Source: an uncultured Alistipes sp.
GTDB lineage: Bacteria; Bacteroidota; Bacteroidia; Bacteroidales; Rikenellaceae
Reading direction: 5' to 3'
DNA: 7,043 bases
Assembly (NCBI GenBank): GCA_947174575.1
Contig: CAMWJM010000063.1
Span: forward strand, 1 to 7,043
The notes under the pieces are model-generated. The model was not told the origin of the DNA. It made no database searches and worked only from the letters and a program-made list of their open reading frames with translations. This document shows, in pieces, positions 1 to 5,170 of this stretch; within the stretch, counting starts at the first letter, position 1, and each line of letters opens with the position of its first letter. Both the position numbers and the translations under genes were made by a program.

Positions 1-157
1 CCTTGTGTCTGATCTCGGCCACGTCGCCGTAGCGTCCCGTGGTAAAAAGCGCGTTGGACGCCCCGGCCAGGGCGTCCAACACTTTGAAGCCTATGTTGTG
101 GCGGGTTTCGGCATATTCGGCGCCGATGTTGCCCAGCCCAACGATGAGGTATTTCAT
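1..157 (-). CDS. pth: Peptidyl-tRNA hydrolase, N-terminal part (cut by window edge)
   Basis: This enzyme cleaves the ester bond of peptidyl-tRNAs that drop off the ribosome, recycling the tRNA in the cytoplasm. The first 52 residues are present and begin [20 protein letters not shown]. The family signature is clear: a hydrophobic first strand, then G-L-G-N with the substrate-binding Asn at residue 10, then E-Y-x-x-T-R-H-N with the catalytic His at residue 20. The later conserved Asn and Asp lie beyond position 1, so the gene is partial only because of the window edge. The ATG at 155-157 gives exactly the usual N-terminus. It lies 13 nt after the rplY stop on the same strand, the common rplY-pth arrangement, so the two are probably co-transcribed from the rplY promoter. 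No Shine-Dalgarno is seen in the gap. Confidence 0.95.
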   Translation of the reverse strand, partial: MKYLIVGLGNIGAEYAETRHNIGFKVLDALAGASNALFTTGRYGDVAEIRHK

Positions 158-170
158 GCCGCGTCAGCGA

Positions 171-746
171 TTATTTGCCTTCGGCAGCGGCGGCACCGCG
201 CGAAGCACGGGTCACGCGCACGGCGCAGACGGCCGTCGTGGCGGGCGTGACGAACTTGATGTTCTCGAACTGCAGGTCGCCTACGAAGATCGTCTTGCCC
301 ACGCCCAGCGGCGTTACGTCGACGACGATTTCGTCGGGCAGGTTCTCCACCAGCGCGCTCACCGTGAGCTTGCGGGCCGACAAAGCCAACTTACCGCCGA
401 CCTTCACGCCCTCGGCGTTACCGGTCAGACGCACCGGAATGGCGATCGACACGGGCTTGCCCGCAGCGATGCGGTAGAAATCGAGGTGCAGAATCTCCTC
501 GCGGACGGGGTGGAACTGCGCTTCGCGCAACACGGCTTTCTCGGTCTTGCCGCCGAAATCGAACTCCACGATGTAGGAGTTGGGGGTGTAGATCAGCGGT
601 TTGATCTCGCGGGGATCCACCGAGAACGACACGGTTTCGCCGTTGCCGCACAGCACGCAGGGGATCAGACCCTCGCGGCGAACGGTCTTGGCGGCTTTCT
701 TGCCGAACTCCTTGCGCTCGGTCGCCTTGACAGTGATGGTTTTCAT
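171..746 (-). CDS. rplY: 50S ribosomal protein L25/general stress protein CTC-type
   Basis: This is a 5S rRNA-binding protein of the large ribosomal subunit. At 191 residues it is the long CTC/TL5 form. Residues 1 to about 92 form the L25 domain, with a basic N-terminus (KATERKEFGKKAAKTVRREG), the turn G-L-I-P-C-V-L-C-G near 26-34 and the motif QFHPVREEILHLDFYRI at 77-92. Residues from about 95 to 180 form the C-terminal beta domain, including P-L-G-V-G-K-T-I-F-V-G-D-L near 146-158. The tail is short and Ala-rich, ending in Lys. The reading frame stays open upstream to 854, but that extension contains the promoter -7 box and looks unlike any L25, so I take the ATG at 744-746. pth follows after 13 nt. 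The upstream leader may be regulatory. Confidence 0.96.
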   Translation of the reverse strand: MKTITVKATERKEFGKKAAKTVRREGLIPCVLCGNGETVSFSVDPREIKPLIYTPNSYIVEFDFGGKTEKAVLREAQFHPVREEILHLDFYRIAAGKPVSIAIPVRLTGNAEGVKVGGKLALSARKLTVSALVENLPDEIVVDVTPLGVGKTIFVGDLQFENIKFVTPATTAVCAVRVTRASRGAAAAEGK

Positions 747-828
747 AATGCTTTGTGTTTTTTGATTGTTACCGTCGGCGGTTCTCAACACGGCCTCGGG
801 GGCCGCATCCCATTTCCGCCTGTTTTCG
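747..828 (-). promoter_or_regulatory. rplY 5' leader with two small hairpins; candidate autoregulatory element
   Basis: This is the roughly 80-nt untranslated leader between the predicted rplY start site and its ATG. In RNA sense it holds a perfect 5-bp hairpin CGGCC-CCCGA-GGCCG (805-791), then an 8-nt spacer containing GAGA, then a 4-bp hairpin ACCG-CCGA-CGGU (782-771). An A-rich, SD-less stretch leads to the ATG. Both loops contain CCGA. The string CGCCGACGGUA (780-770) differs at one base from the E. coli 5S rRNA loop E strand CGCCGAUGGUA as I remember it. L25 binds loop E, so autogenous control is possible. The stems are short and chance is not excluded. Confidence 0.35.
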
Positions 829-832
829 GGCA

Positions 833-863
833 CAAAGATAGGAAGAAAATTCACAATTTACAA
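833..863 (-). promoter_or_regulatory. Bacteroidetes-type promoter of rplY-pth
   Basis: On the minus strand the bases at 840-833 read TATCTTTG, an exact match to the Bacteroidetes primary sigma -7 consensus TAnnTTTG. A TTG at 863-861, 20 nt further upstream, fits the loose -33 element. Transcription would start near 826-829 and give a leader of about 80 nt before the rplY ATG. The spacer and -33 element lie inside the left arm of the heptamer inverted repeat. The consensus is established knowledge; use of this site is inferred from its position. Confidence 0.75.
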
Positions 864-879
864 TGCACGATTCATAATT
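845..879 (-). repeat. Heptamer array, left arm of inverted repeat (five units)
   Basis: Read on the minus strand from 879 to 845 this is five consecutive 7-bp units: AATTATG, AATCGTG, CATTGTA, AATTGTG, AATTTTC. It pairs with the array at 925-959, and the pair would form a 35-bp stem around a 45-nt loop. It covers the spacer and upstream element of the rplY promoter. Composition is sharply AT-rich against GC-rich flanks. Similar AATTRTG-like tracts are something I associate with Bacteroidetes intergenic DNA, but I know of no established function. Confidence 0.8.
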
Positions 880-924
880 GCGGATTTTAAAGAGCGTTTC
901 GGGCGACATCGGGGCGAATAAATA

Positions 925-959
925 AATTGTGAATTGTGCATTATGAATTATGAATTCTC
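925..959 (+). repeat. Heptamer array, right arm of inverted repeat (five units)
   Basis: Read on the plus strand this is five 7-bp units: AATTGTG, AATTGTG, CATTATG, AATTATG, AATTCTC. The odd unit beginning with C is third in both arms, so the arms look like true inverted copies rather than independent AT-rich runs. Across 35 positions, 29 are Watson-Crick pairs with the left arm, and the other six split evenly between G/T and A/C pairs. The last three codons and the TAA of the lysozyme-like gene lie within or at the edge of this arm. Confidence 0.8.
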
Positions 960-1352
960 GAACAACTCCCACCCCCTTTCCACCTCGGCCATGTCGGCGG
1001 CGACGCCGTTTTCCACCCGGGAGATCGCTGCGGCTATGGGCACCATCGTCCGGCGGTCGCGGGTGTCGATGACCTCGTCGGGCGCGATGCCCGTAGAACG
1101 GGCTACGGCTCGGATGTAGGCTTCGGTGCGGTTTTCGGTGGGCGGTGCCCAGCGGGCGATCATCGCGGCAATGGTGTCGAGACCGTGACGCGTGCGATAA
1201 GTGTTCAGCAAAACGAAGATCGCCCGATAGCCCCAGGCGAGCGATTCGAACTGCTTGAACGCCGGGTCGCGCGAGGGGCGCACCTCACCTCGGTAACGGT
1301 CGACGGATCGGCGGATGTTGCCCGGGTTGCAGTTAGCGAGTCCGCGTGCCAT
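948..1352 (-). CDS. Lysozyme-like phage virion protein (structural protein P5-like)
   Basis: This is a 134-residue protein beginning MARGLANCNPGNIRRS. It matches a small phage family often annotated in Bacteroidetes as a structural protein and thought to be a peptidoglycan-degrading transglycosylase or lysozyme-like enzyme. Visible family features are the N-terminal G-L-A-N-x-N-P-G-N-I-R (4-14), the aromatic core FKQFESLAWGYRAIFVLL (32-49) and I-A-R-W-A-P-P-T-E-N-x-T-x-x-Y-I (65-80). There is also V-E-N-G near 113-116. No signal peptide or membrane segment is seen, which suits a virion-carried wall-degrading protein or an endolysin needing a separate export route. The open frame runs further upstream, but the family N-terminus and the 20-nt overlap with the upstream gene favour the ATG at 1350-1352. 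The stop lies in the right heptamer arm. Family assignment is from memory and the exact activity is inferred. Confidence 0.7.
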   Translation of the reverse strand: MARGLANCNPGNIRRSVDRYRGEVRPSRDPAFKQFESLAWGYRAIFVLLNTYRTRHGLDTIAAMIARWAPPTENRTEAYIRAVARSTGIAPDEVIDTRDRRTMVPIAAAISRVENGVAADMAEVERGWELFENS

Positions 1353-1824
1353 GGTCGGGAAGAATGAGGCCGCTTTCGATCGAACAGCGGGCCGTGGAGT
1401 CGCCGTCGGGATCGTATTCGGGGAAGTCGGACGGGTGGGTGCGGAGCTGCTCGGTCGCCCGGCGCAGCAGCGTGCGGGCTTCCTGCAGCAGCCGGCGGTG
1501 GAGCAGCCGCAGGGCCGCGTCGTCGGCCGGTTGGCCGTAGGAGGATCGGGGCGCCGCCGTGCCGCTGCGGTCGGTGCGGACGTCCAGGCGGGGTTGGATG
1601 AGCGTGCGGGTGAAGAACGCGATCGGCGCCGCCAGAAAATCGGCGCTGAAATCCGCATGGGCGCCGTCGACCAGCTTGTCGTAGAGTTTGCGCCCGATCG
1701 CGGGCACGATCCACCGCTCCTCCGCCGCGGCGATGTCGGCCTGTGCGATCGTCTCGGGCGGGAGCGTCTCGCCGTCGCCGAAAGCGATCTTGAGGACTTG
1801 CAAAGGGGTGATAAGAGTTTTCAT
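1333..1824 (-). CDS. DUF6712-like phage protein, putative head-tail adaptor
   Basis: This is a 163-residue protein with an N-terminal half built as an alpha-helical bundle: M-K-T-L-I-T-P-L-Q-V-L-K, then A-A-A-E-E-R-W-I-V-P-A-I-G-R-K-L-Y-D-K-L (32-51) and a hydrophobic helix A-P-I-A-F-F-T-R-T-L (66-75). The pattern of a helix ending in P-x-I-G-x-x-L-Y followed by a central L-D-V-R-T-D-R-S-G segment resembles the DUF6712 family of Bacteroidetes phages. I infer a gp6-like head-completion or connector role from size, helical character and position after the portal gene. The frame is open far upstream, but that extension is a shadow of the portal gene. The ATG at 1822-1824 lies 1 nt after the portal stop, suggesting translational coupling. 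It overlaps the next gene by 20 nt. Confidence 0.62.
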   Translation of the reverse strand: MKTLITPLQVLKIAFGDGETLPPETIAQADIAAAEERWIVPAIGRKLYDKLVDGAHADFSADFLAAPIAFFTRTLIQPRLDVRTDRSGTAAPRSSYGQPADDAALRLLHRRLLQEARTLLRRATEQLRTHPSDFPEYDPDGDSTARCSIESGLILPDHGTRTR

Positions 1825-1825
1825 G

Positions 1826-3052
1826 CTATTCGATGCTTCGGATGTTGTACTTCGTGATTTCCGACAGGAAGGCCTGCTGGCGTTCGTCGTCGGGGTCGTA
1901 GTCCAGACCGTCGGCCTTGCGGGCTTCCCACACGCGCATGTAGATCGGTTTGGAGCGCGTCGGGGGACGGTTGACGATCTCCAGCGACGAGGCGTCGAGA
2001 CCCAGGATCGAGGAGATCGCCTCGCGAATGGGTTCCGTGAGTTCGGCCTGCTCACCCAGAATCACCGTGTTGAGGGCTATCTCGTATTCGTGGAGGATGC
2101 GCTCGGCGTTGAATCCGCCCGAGTAGTCCAGGCCGCTCAACGTGCGGAACCACGAGTGGGCTACCACGATGTCGCCCACGGCCTGCTCGTGCAGCGCCTG
2201 CCAGTCGCCCTCGTTCTGCGACGAGATGGGGATGAAACGCGAGTTGTCCTTGTCGCCCTCGCTCCCTTCGCGGATCACGAACATCACCTGCCCCGGGTTG
2301 CCCGCGAACTTCTCCTCGGCCAGACGCATCACGCGTTCGGCTTCGGCCTCGTTGTCGACGGCCGAGTCGAGCAGCAGCACGCCCGAGAGCTGGAACGAGT
2401 TGTCGAGCCGCGAGATGTTCCAGCGGTCGGTTTTGTAGGCTATGGCCGAGACGCCGAATCCCGCGATGTAGGGCGGTACGCCGTAGTGGCTGAACATCGG
2501 TTCGTAGTCCTTGTAGTGGATCATGGAGCGCAGCGTGCCGTCGGCCTGCTCCTCGAAGAGCGGGTAGAGCGGCAGCGACTGCGCTTCGGCCGGATTGAAG
2601 GCCGCCCAGTCGTGGTGCAGCAGGATGTGGGTCTGGTCGCGGGCGATGCGGCAGCGCGAGGCGTCCTGGTGGTAGAGCGCCAGGAACGAATGCGCCGGGT
2701 CGGTCACCACCTCCAGAAAGGCGTTGCCGAACAGCGCCTTGTCGTAGGCCAGCTTGTTGAGTACCTGACGCAGACTCTCGCCCATGGGGTTGACCCGTTC
2801 GATCAGCGTTTTGAGTTGCGGGAGGTTCTCGTCGCAGACCACGCCCTTGCCCGAGATGTAGTCGGCTTTGTCGTTGATGATGCGCCTGTGGGTCGTCGAG
2901 CGGCGGGCCATGAGCGCCAGGGCGCAGGGCAGCAGGTTATCGTCGCCCCAGCGCCAGAATTTGTCGCTCTGCACCGTTCCCGCGCCCACGGTCAGATAGG
3001 GTTCAGTGCGCGCCGTGACGCCTACGGCGGTTTTGCGTGTTTTGTTGTCCAT
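1826..3052 (-). CDS. Phage portal protein
   Basis: The portal forms the dodecameric ring at one capsid vertex through which DNA is packaged and ejected, and to which terminase docks. This product has 408 residues, a usual portal length. Residues 28-75 carry the early clip/wing-type region with W-R-W-G-D-D-N-L-L-P and R-R-I-I-N-D-K-A-D-Y-I-S-G-K-G. Residues 101-115 contain the Y-D-K-A-L-F-G-N-A-F-L-E-V segment common to portals. Residues 188-230 hold S-H-Y-G-V-P-P-Y followed by R-W-N-I-S-R-L-D-N-S-F-x-x-S-G-V-L-L, the classic portal core where the stretch after YGxPxY ends in an N-x-F-x-x-S-G-x-L turn. The ATG at 3050-3052 follows a 75-nt gap after the capsid gene, which contains a hairpin. 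The TAG is followed after 1 nt by the next ATG. Confidence 0.9.
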   Translation of the reverse strand: MDNKTRKTAVGVTARTEPYLTVGAGTVQSDKFWRWGDDNLLPCALALMARRSTTHRRIINDKADYISGKGVVCDENLPQLKTLIERVNPMGESLRQVLNKLAYDKALFGNAFLEVVTDPAHSFLALYHQDASRCRIARDQTHILLHHDWAAFNPAEAQSLPLYPLFEEQADGTLRSMIHYKDYEPMFSHYGVPPYIAGFGVSAIAYKTDRWNISRLDNSFQLSGVLLLDSAVDNEAEAERVMRLAEEKFAGNPGQVMFVIREGSEGDKDNSRFIPISSQNEGDWQALHEQAVGDIVVAHSWFRTLSGLDYSGGFNAERILHEYEIALNTVILGEQAELTEPIREAISSILGLDASSLEIVNRPPTRSKPIYMRVWEARKADGLDYDPDDERQQAFLSEITKYNIRSIE

Positions 3053-3079
3053 GGTTTTTCGGTTTTTTCGGATGCGGAA

Positions 3080-3117
3080 GCCGCCCGCAGCGACTCTGCC
3101 GGTCGGCTGCGGGCGGC
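3080..3117 (-). promoter_or_regulatory. Strong GC hairpin between capsid and portal genes
   Basis: There is a perfect 12-bp inverted repeat, gccgcccgcagc at 3080-3091 and gctgcgggcggc at 3106-3117. With one bulged base it extends inward by a further CGAC/GTCG pair of arms, leaving a 7-nt loop. It starts 10 nt after the capsid stop and ends 27 nt before the portal ATG. On the minus strand it is followed by mixed sequence and then A-runs, not a T-run, so it is not a standard intrinsic terminator. I infer a role in protecting the capsid mRNA 3' end or damping portal expression. Confidence 0.6.
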
Positions 3118-3127
3118 ACGAAAGGGG

Positions 3128-4105
3128 TTACGCGCGGTAGGCGTAGGCCAGCAGGCTTTCGTCGAGCACGTCGCAGCCCGCCATGAAGAGGGCGCGCTGG
3201 CGGTTCTCCATCTCGTCGGGGTTGTACCACATGCGCACCTCGGTGCCCGGGAAGTCCGACGTGTTGACGGCCAGCACCAGATTGCGGCGGTCGGTCAGCA
3301 GGCAGAACGACTGGTGGAACGAGGTGCCGGCGAGGTAGTTGCCCAGGCGTACGTCGATCACCGGAATGCCGTGGTAGGAGAGACCCTGACGGCCGTTGAC
3401 CGTGTCGGTGTAGGCGGCGTCGACGCCCTTCGAGTCGAGATACTTCTCATAGAGGAAGTAGAGATCCGAGGTGACGAAGAACGCCAGCTGGCCCTCGCCC
3501 TTGAGGTCTTGCAGCCGCGTGTCGGCGTTTTTCCACAGCGCGTCGAAAATCTCCACGATCTTCTCCGGGTCGTTGACGTCGCCGGCTCCGTAGGGCAGCG
3601 CATAGAAGGGTTCGGCGATCAGGCAGTCGTTGATCGTCTTCAGGAAGCCGTCGAACGTGTTGTAGCCTTTGGTCGCCGAGGTGTCGCCCACCCACATCGT
3701 GGCGCGGATGCTCTCGGCCACGGCCTGACGGAAAAGCGTCGTCTCGGCCTGTTCGAGTTCGGTGCCCGTCAGATCGTCCATGTTGACGTCGGCGCGGGCC
3801 GCGATCTTTTCGTAAACCAGCGAGAAGTAGTCTGCGGCGGCGAATCCCAACTCGGCTTTCACGCGGTTGAGCGCTATGGTCTTCTGGTACTTCTTGGCGG
3901 CCGTACCGCCGCTCCAGCCCTTGGCCGTGTGCTTCTGGAGGATGTTGCGCTGACCGTCCCACAACTGCACGGTGGTGGGTACGGGCATGTTGTAGAGCAC
4001 CCTCACGCCCAAATCCTGGGCCGAAGGGCCGGTCAACAGCGGACGGAAAAAGATGGTGTCCAGCTCGGCACCCGTGTACTGCTTGGCATTTTCTAAAAAG
4101 CTCAT
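3128..4105 (-). CDS. Phage major capsid protein, HK97-type fold
   Basis: This is a 325-residue protein beginning MSFLENAKQYTGAELDTIFF. It has the architecture expected of a major capsid protein. An extended N-terminal arm (1 to about 70) is followed by a helical region containing L-F-R-Q-A-V-A-E-S-I near 124-133. Then come F-F-V-T-S-D-L-Y-F-L-Y-E-K-Y-L-D-S-K-G (209-227), the beta turn Y-H-G-I-P-V-I-D-V (244-252) and C-L-L-T-D-R-R-N-L-V-L-A-V (268-280). These are the usual spine and A-domain features of HK97-fold capsids. The C-terminus VRMWYNPDEMENRQRALF leads into a last strand. The protease gene immediately upstream and the portal gene immediately downstream support the call. The ATG at 4103-4105 is preceded by a U-rich heptamer tract in the RNA and by no Shine-Dalgarno. 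This is expected to be the most highly expressed gene here. Confidence 0.87.
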   Translation of the reverse strand: MSFLENAKQYTGAELDTIFFRPLLTGPSAQDLGVRVLYNMPVPTTVQLWDGQRNILQKHTAKGWSGGTAAKKYQKTIALNRVKAELGFAAADYFSLVYEKIAARADVNMDDLTGTELEQAETTLFRQAVAESIRATMWVGDTSATKGYNTFDGFLKTINDCLIAEPFYALPYGAGDVNDPEKIVEIFDALWKNADTRLQDLKGEGQLAFFVTSDLYFLYEKYLDSKGVDAAYTDTVNGRQGLSYHGIPVIDVRLGNYLAGTSFHQSFCLLTDRRNLVLAVNTSDFPGTEVRMWYNPDEMENRQRALFMAGCDVLDESLLAYAYRA

Positions 4106-4115
4106 AATTCGAAAA

Positions 4116-4150
4116 AGTTAAAAGTGAAAGGTTAAAGGTGAAAAGTGAAA
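4116..4150 (-). repeat. Five-unit heptamer array just upstream of capsid ATG
   Basis: On the plus strand the units are AGTTAAA, AGTGAAA, GGTTAAA, GGTGAAA and AGTGAAA, all fitting RGTKAAA without gaps. In the capsid mRNA this reads as UUUMACY repeats ending 10 nt before the AUG, a U-rich and probably unstructured stretch. It is the same length (35 bp) and unit size as the arrays at 845-879 and 925-959 but has a different consensus. Possible roles are a translation enhancer, a protein-binding tract or simply a dispersed intergenic repeat. Confidence 0.8.
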
Positions 4151-4185
4151 AACGGATCGTCGGATTGCGGCGGCTCTTCGAGTCG

Positions 4186-4219
4186 TGCGGGCCGCAGCTT
4201 CCTCCGGCGGAGGCCCGCA
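4186..4219 (-). promoter_or_regulatory. GC-rich hairpin between protease and capsid genes
   Basis: There is a perfect 8-bp inverted repeat, tgcgggcc at 4186-4193 and ggcccgca at 4212-4219, around an 18-nt loop that can itself fold (tcc with gga). A further small 5-bp stem (ccgca/tgcgg, 4228-4240) lies beside the protease stop. No T-run follows on the minus strand, so a classical terminator is not supported. With the hairpin at 3080-3117 it places structured RNA on both sides of the capsid cistron. Confidence 0.45.
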
Positions 4220-4248
4220 AGCGCGCCCCGCAGGCTGCGGCGGAATGG

Positions 4249-5142
4249 CTATTTCCTGAACTGCTTGGCGTCGGCGGCGTAGGCCCGTTGGTTGGAGGTG
4301 CGGATCGTCTCGTTGCACGAGGGATCTTCGCAGGGGCGGGTCGCGGTCGGCATCGCACGGCGGAAAGCCTCTTCGGCCGCAATGGCCGAGCGGTGTTGCG
4401 GTTGCGGCTCGTCGTCGAAGTGGAGGATGTTGCGGTCTTCGGGCAGCGGGGCGTTCGATTTCGTTTCGCGACGCAGCCCCAGGGTGGCCAGGAGCCGTTC
4501 CCAGCCGCGCGATTCGTTGCGGAGCCGCTCGGTCGGCGACTCCTGCTCCGGGGTTTCCGCTGCGTCGATGATCGTGTCGGCCAGTCCCGCCGCCAGAGCC
4601 TCTTCGGGCGAGAGCCAGCGGCCGTTGCCGTTGTTCTCGGCCATCAGGGTCTCGAACTCTTCTGCGGTGCGGCCCGAACGGGCGGCGTAGAGTTCGGCCA
4701 GGCGACGGTCGGTGTGGCGCAGCAGGTCGATCTTGCCGCTCAATTCGGCGGCGTTGCCCTCTGTCGAGCAGATCGAAGTGTGGATCAGGTAGAGCGCATT
4801 GGCCGATATTTCGCGGCACCCTTCGCTCGCCGCCTGGGCGATGATCGTGGCGGCCGAAGCCGTGTAGCCGTAGCAGCGGGTCGTGATGCGGCCTTCGATC
4901 TGACGCAGCGCGTCGTGGATGAGCAGCGCGTCGTTCACGTCGCCGCCCGTCGAGCGGATGTTGACCACCACTTCCGGTGCGTCGATCTCGCCGATGCGGG
5001 CCACCGCTTCGCGGAACTTCTCGTAGGTGGCGATCCGCTGTTCCGGTCGGTCGAACTGCCACTCTTCGGGTACGCCGATCGTCCCCTCGATGTCGATGTG
5101 GCAGACGTCCGCCTTGTTGTCGATGTGGATGTTGGATTGCAT
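4249..5142 (-). CDS. ClpP-fold prohead protease with C-terminal extension
   Basis: This is a 297-residue protein whose residues 1 to about 195 match the ClpP/S14-like proteases that mature phage proheads. I see N-I-R-S-T-G-G-D-V-N-D-A-L (61-73), corresponding to the ClpP G-G oxyanion loop. Next is Y-G-Y-T-A-S-A-A-T-I-I-A (91-102) with the putative nucleophile Ser96, then Y-L-I-H-T-S (118-123) with His121. The fold closes with R-W-L-S-P-E-E-A-L-A-A-G-L-A-D (175-189). The Asp that precedes this segment in ClpP is replaced here by N-G-N-G, so the third catalytic residue is unclear. Residues from about 198 to 297 are a charged, Pro/Glu/Arg-rich extension with Cys271 and Cys276, possibly scaffold-like. 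The frame is open upstream, but that part shadows the tail gene. The ATG at 5140-5142 begins MQSNIHIDNK, and the tail gene ends 28 nt upstream. The capsid gene follows after 143 nt. Confidence 0.85.
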   Translation of the reverse strand: MQSNIHIDNKADVCHIDIEGTIGVPEEWQFDRPEQRIATYEKFREAVARIGEIDAPEVVVNIRSTGGDVNDALLIHDALRQIEGRITTRCYGYTASAATIIAQAASEGCREISANALYLIHTSICSTEGNAAELSGKIDLLRHTDRRLAELYAARSGRTAEEFETLMAENNGNGRWLSPEEALAAGLADTIIDAAETPEQESPTERLRNESRGWERLLATLGLRRETKSNAPLPEDRNILHFDDEPQPQHRSAIAAEEAFRRAMPTATRPCEDPSCNETIRTSNQRAYAADAKQFRK

Positions 5143-5170
5143 AAGAAAGTAGGAGTAAAAAAGAGTTGTT

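Noticed and set aside
747..854. A 36-codon N-terminal extension of rplY
   Set aside because: It contains the promoter -7 box and has no similarity to L25 N-termini. MKTITVKATERKEF is the normal beginning.
3053..3127. An intrinsic terminator after the capsid gene
   Set aside because: The hairpin is strong, but the transcribed strand continues with mixed bases and A-runs instead of a T-run, and the portal gene follows closely in the same direction.
1688..4096. An 802-codon open frame on the plus strand opposite the portal and capsid genes
   Set aside because: It is a high-GC antisense shadow. Its translation is rich in repeated R, V, G and H with no recognisable domain, while the minus strand encodes clear portal and capsid proteins.
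4106..4150. A Bacteroidetes -7 box before the capsid gene (TAACTTTT or TAACCTTT forms)
   Set aside because: Neither ends in TTTG and both arise from the repeat unit itself. No -33 element is apparent.
845..4150. A CRISPR array
   Set aside because: The repeats are contiguous 7-bp units without unique spacers, and no cas genes are present.
4118..5062. A minus-strand open frame in another frame through the protease gene and the 143-nt gap
   Set aside because: It is Arg/Pro-rich shadow sequence and ends in translated heptamer repeats. The ClpP-like frame is the real one.
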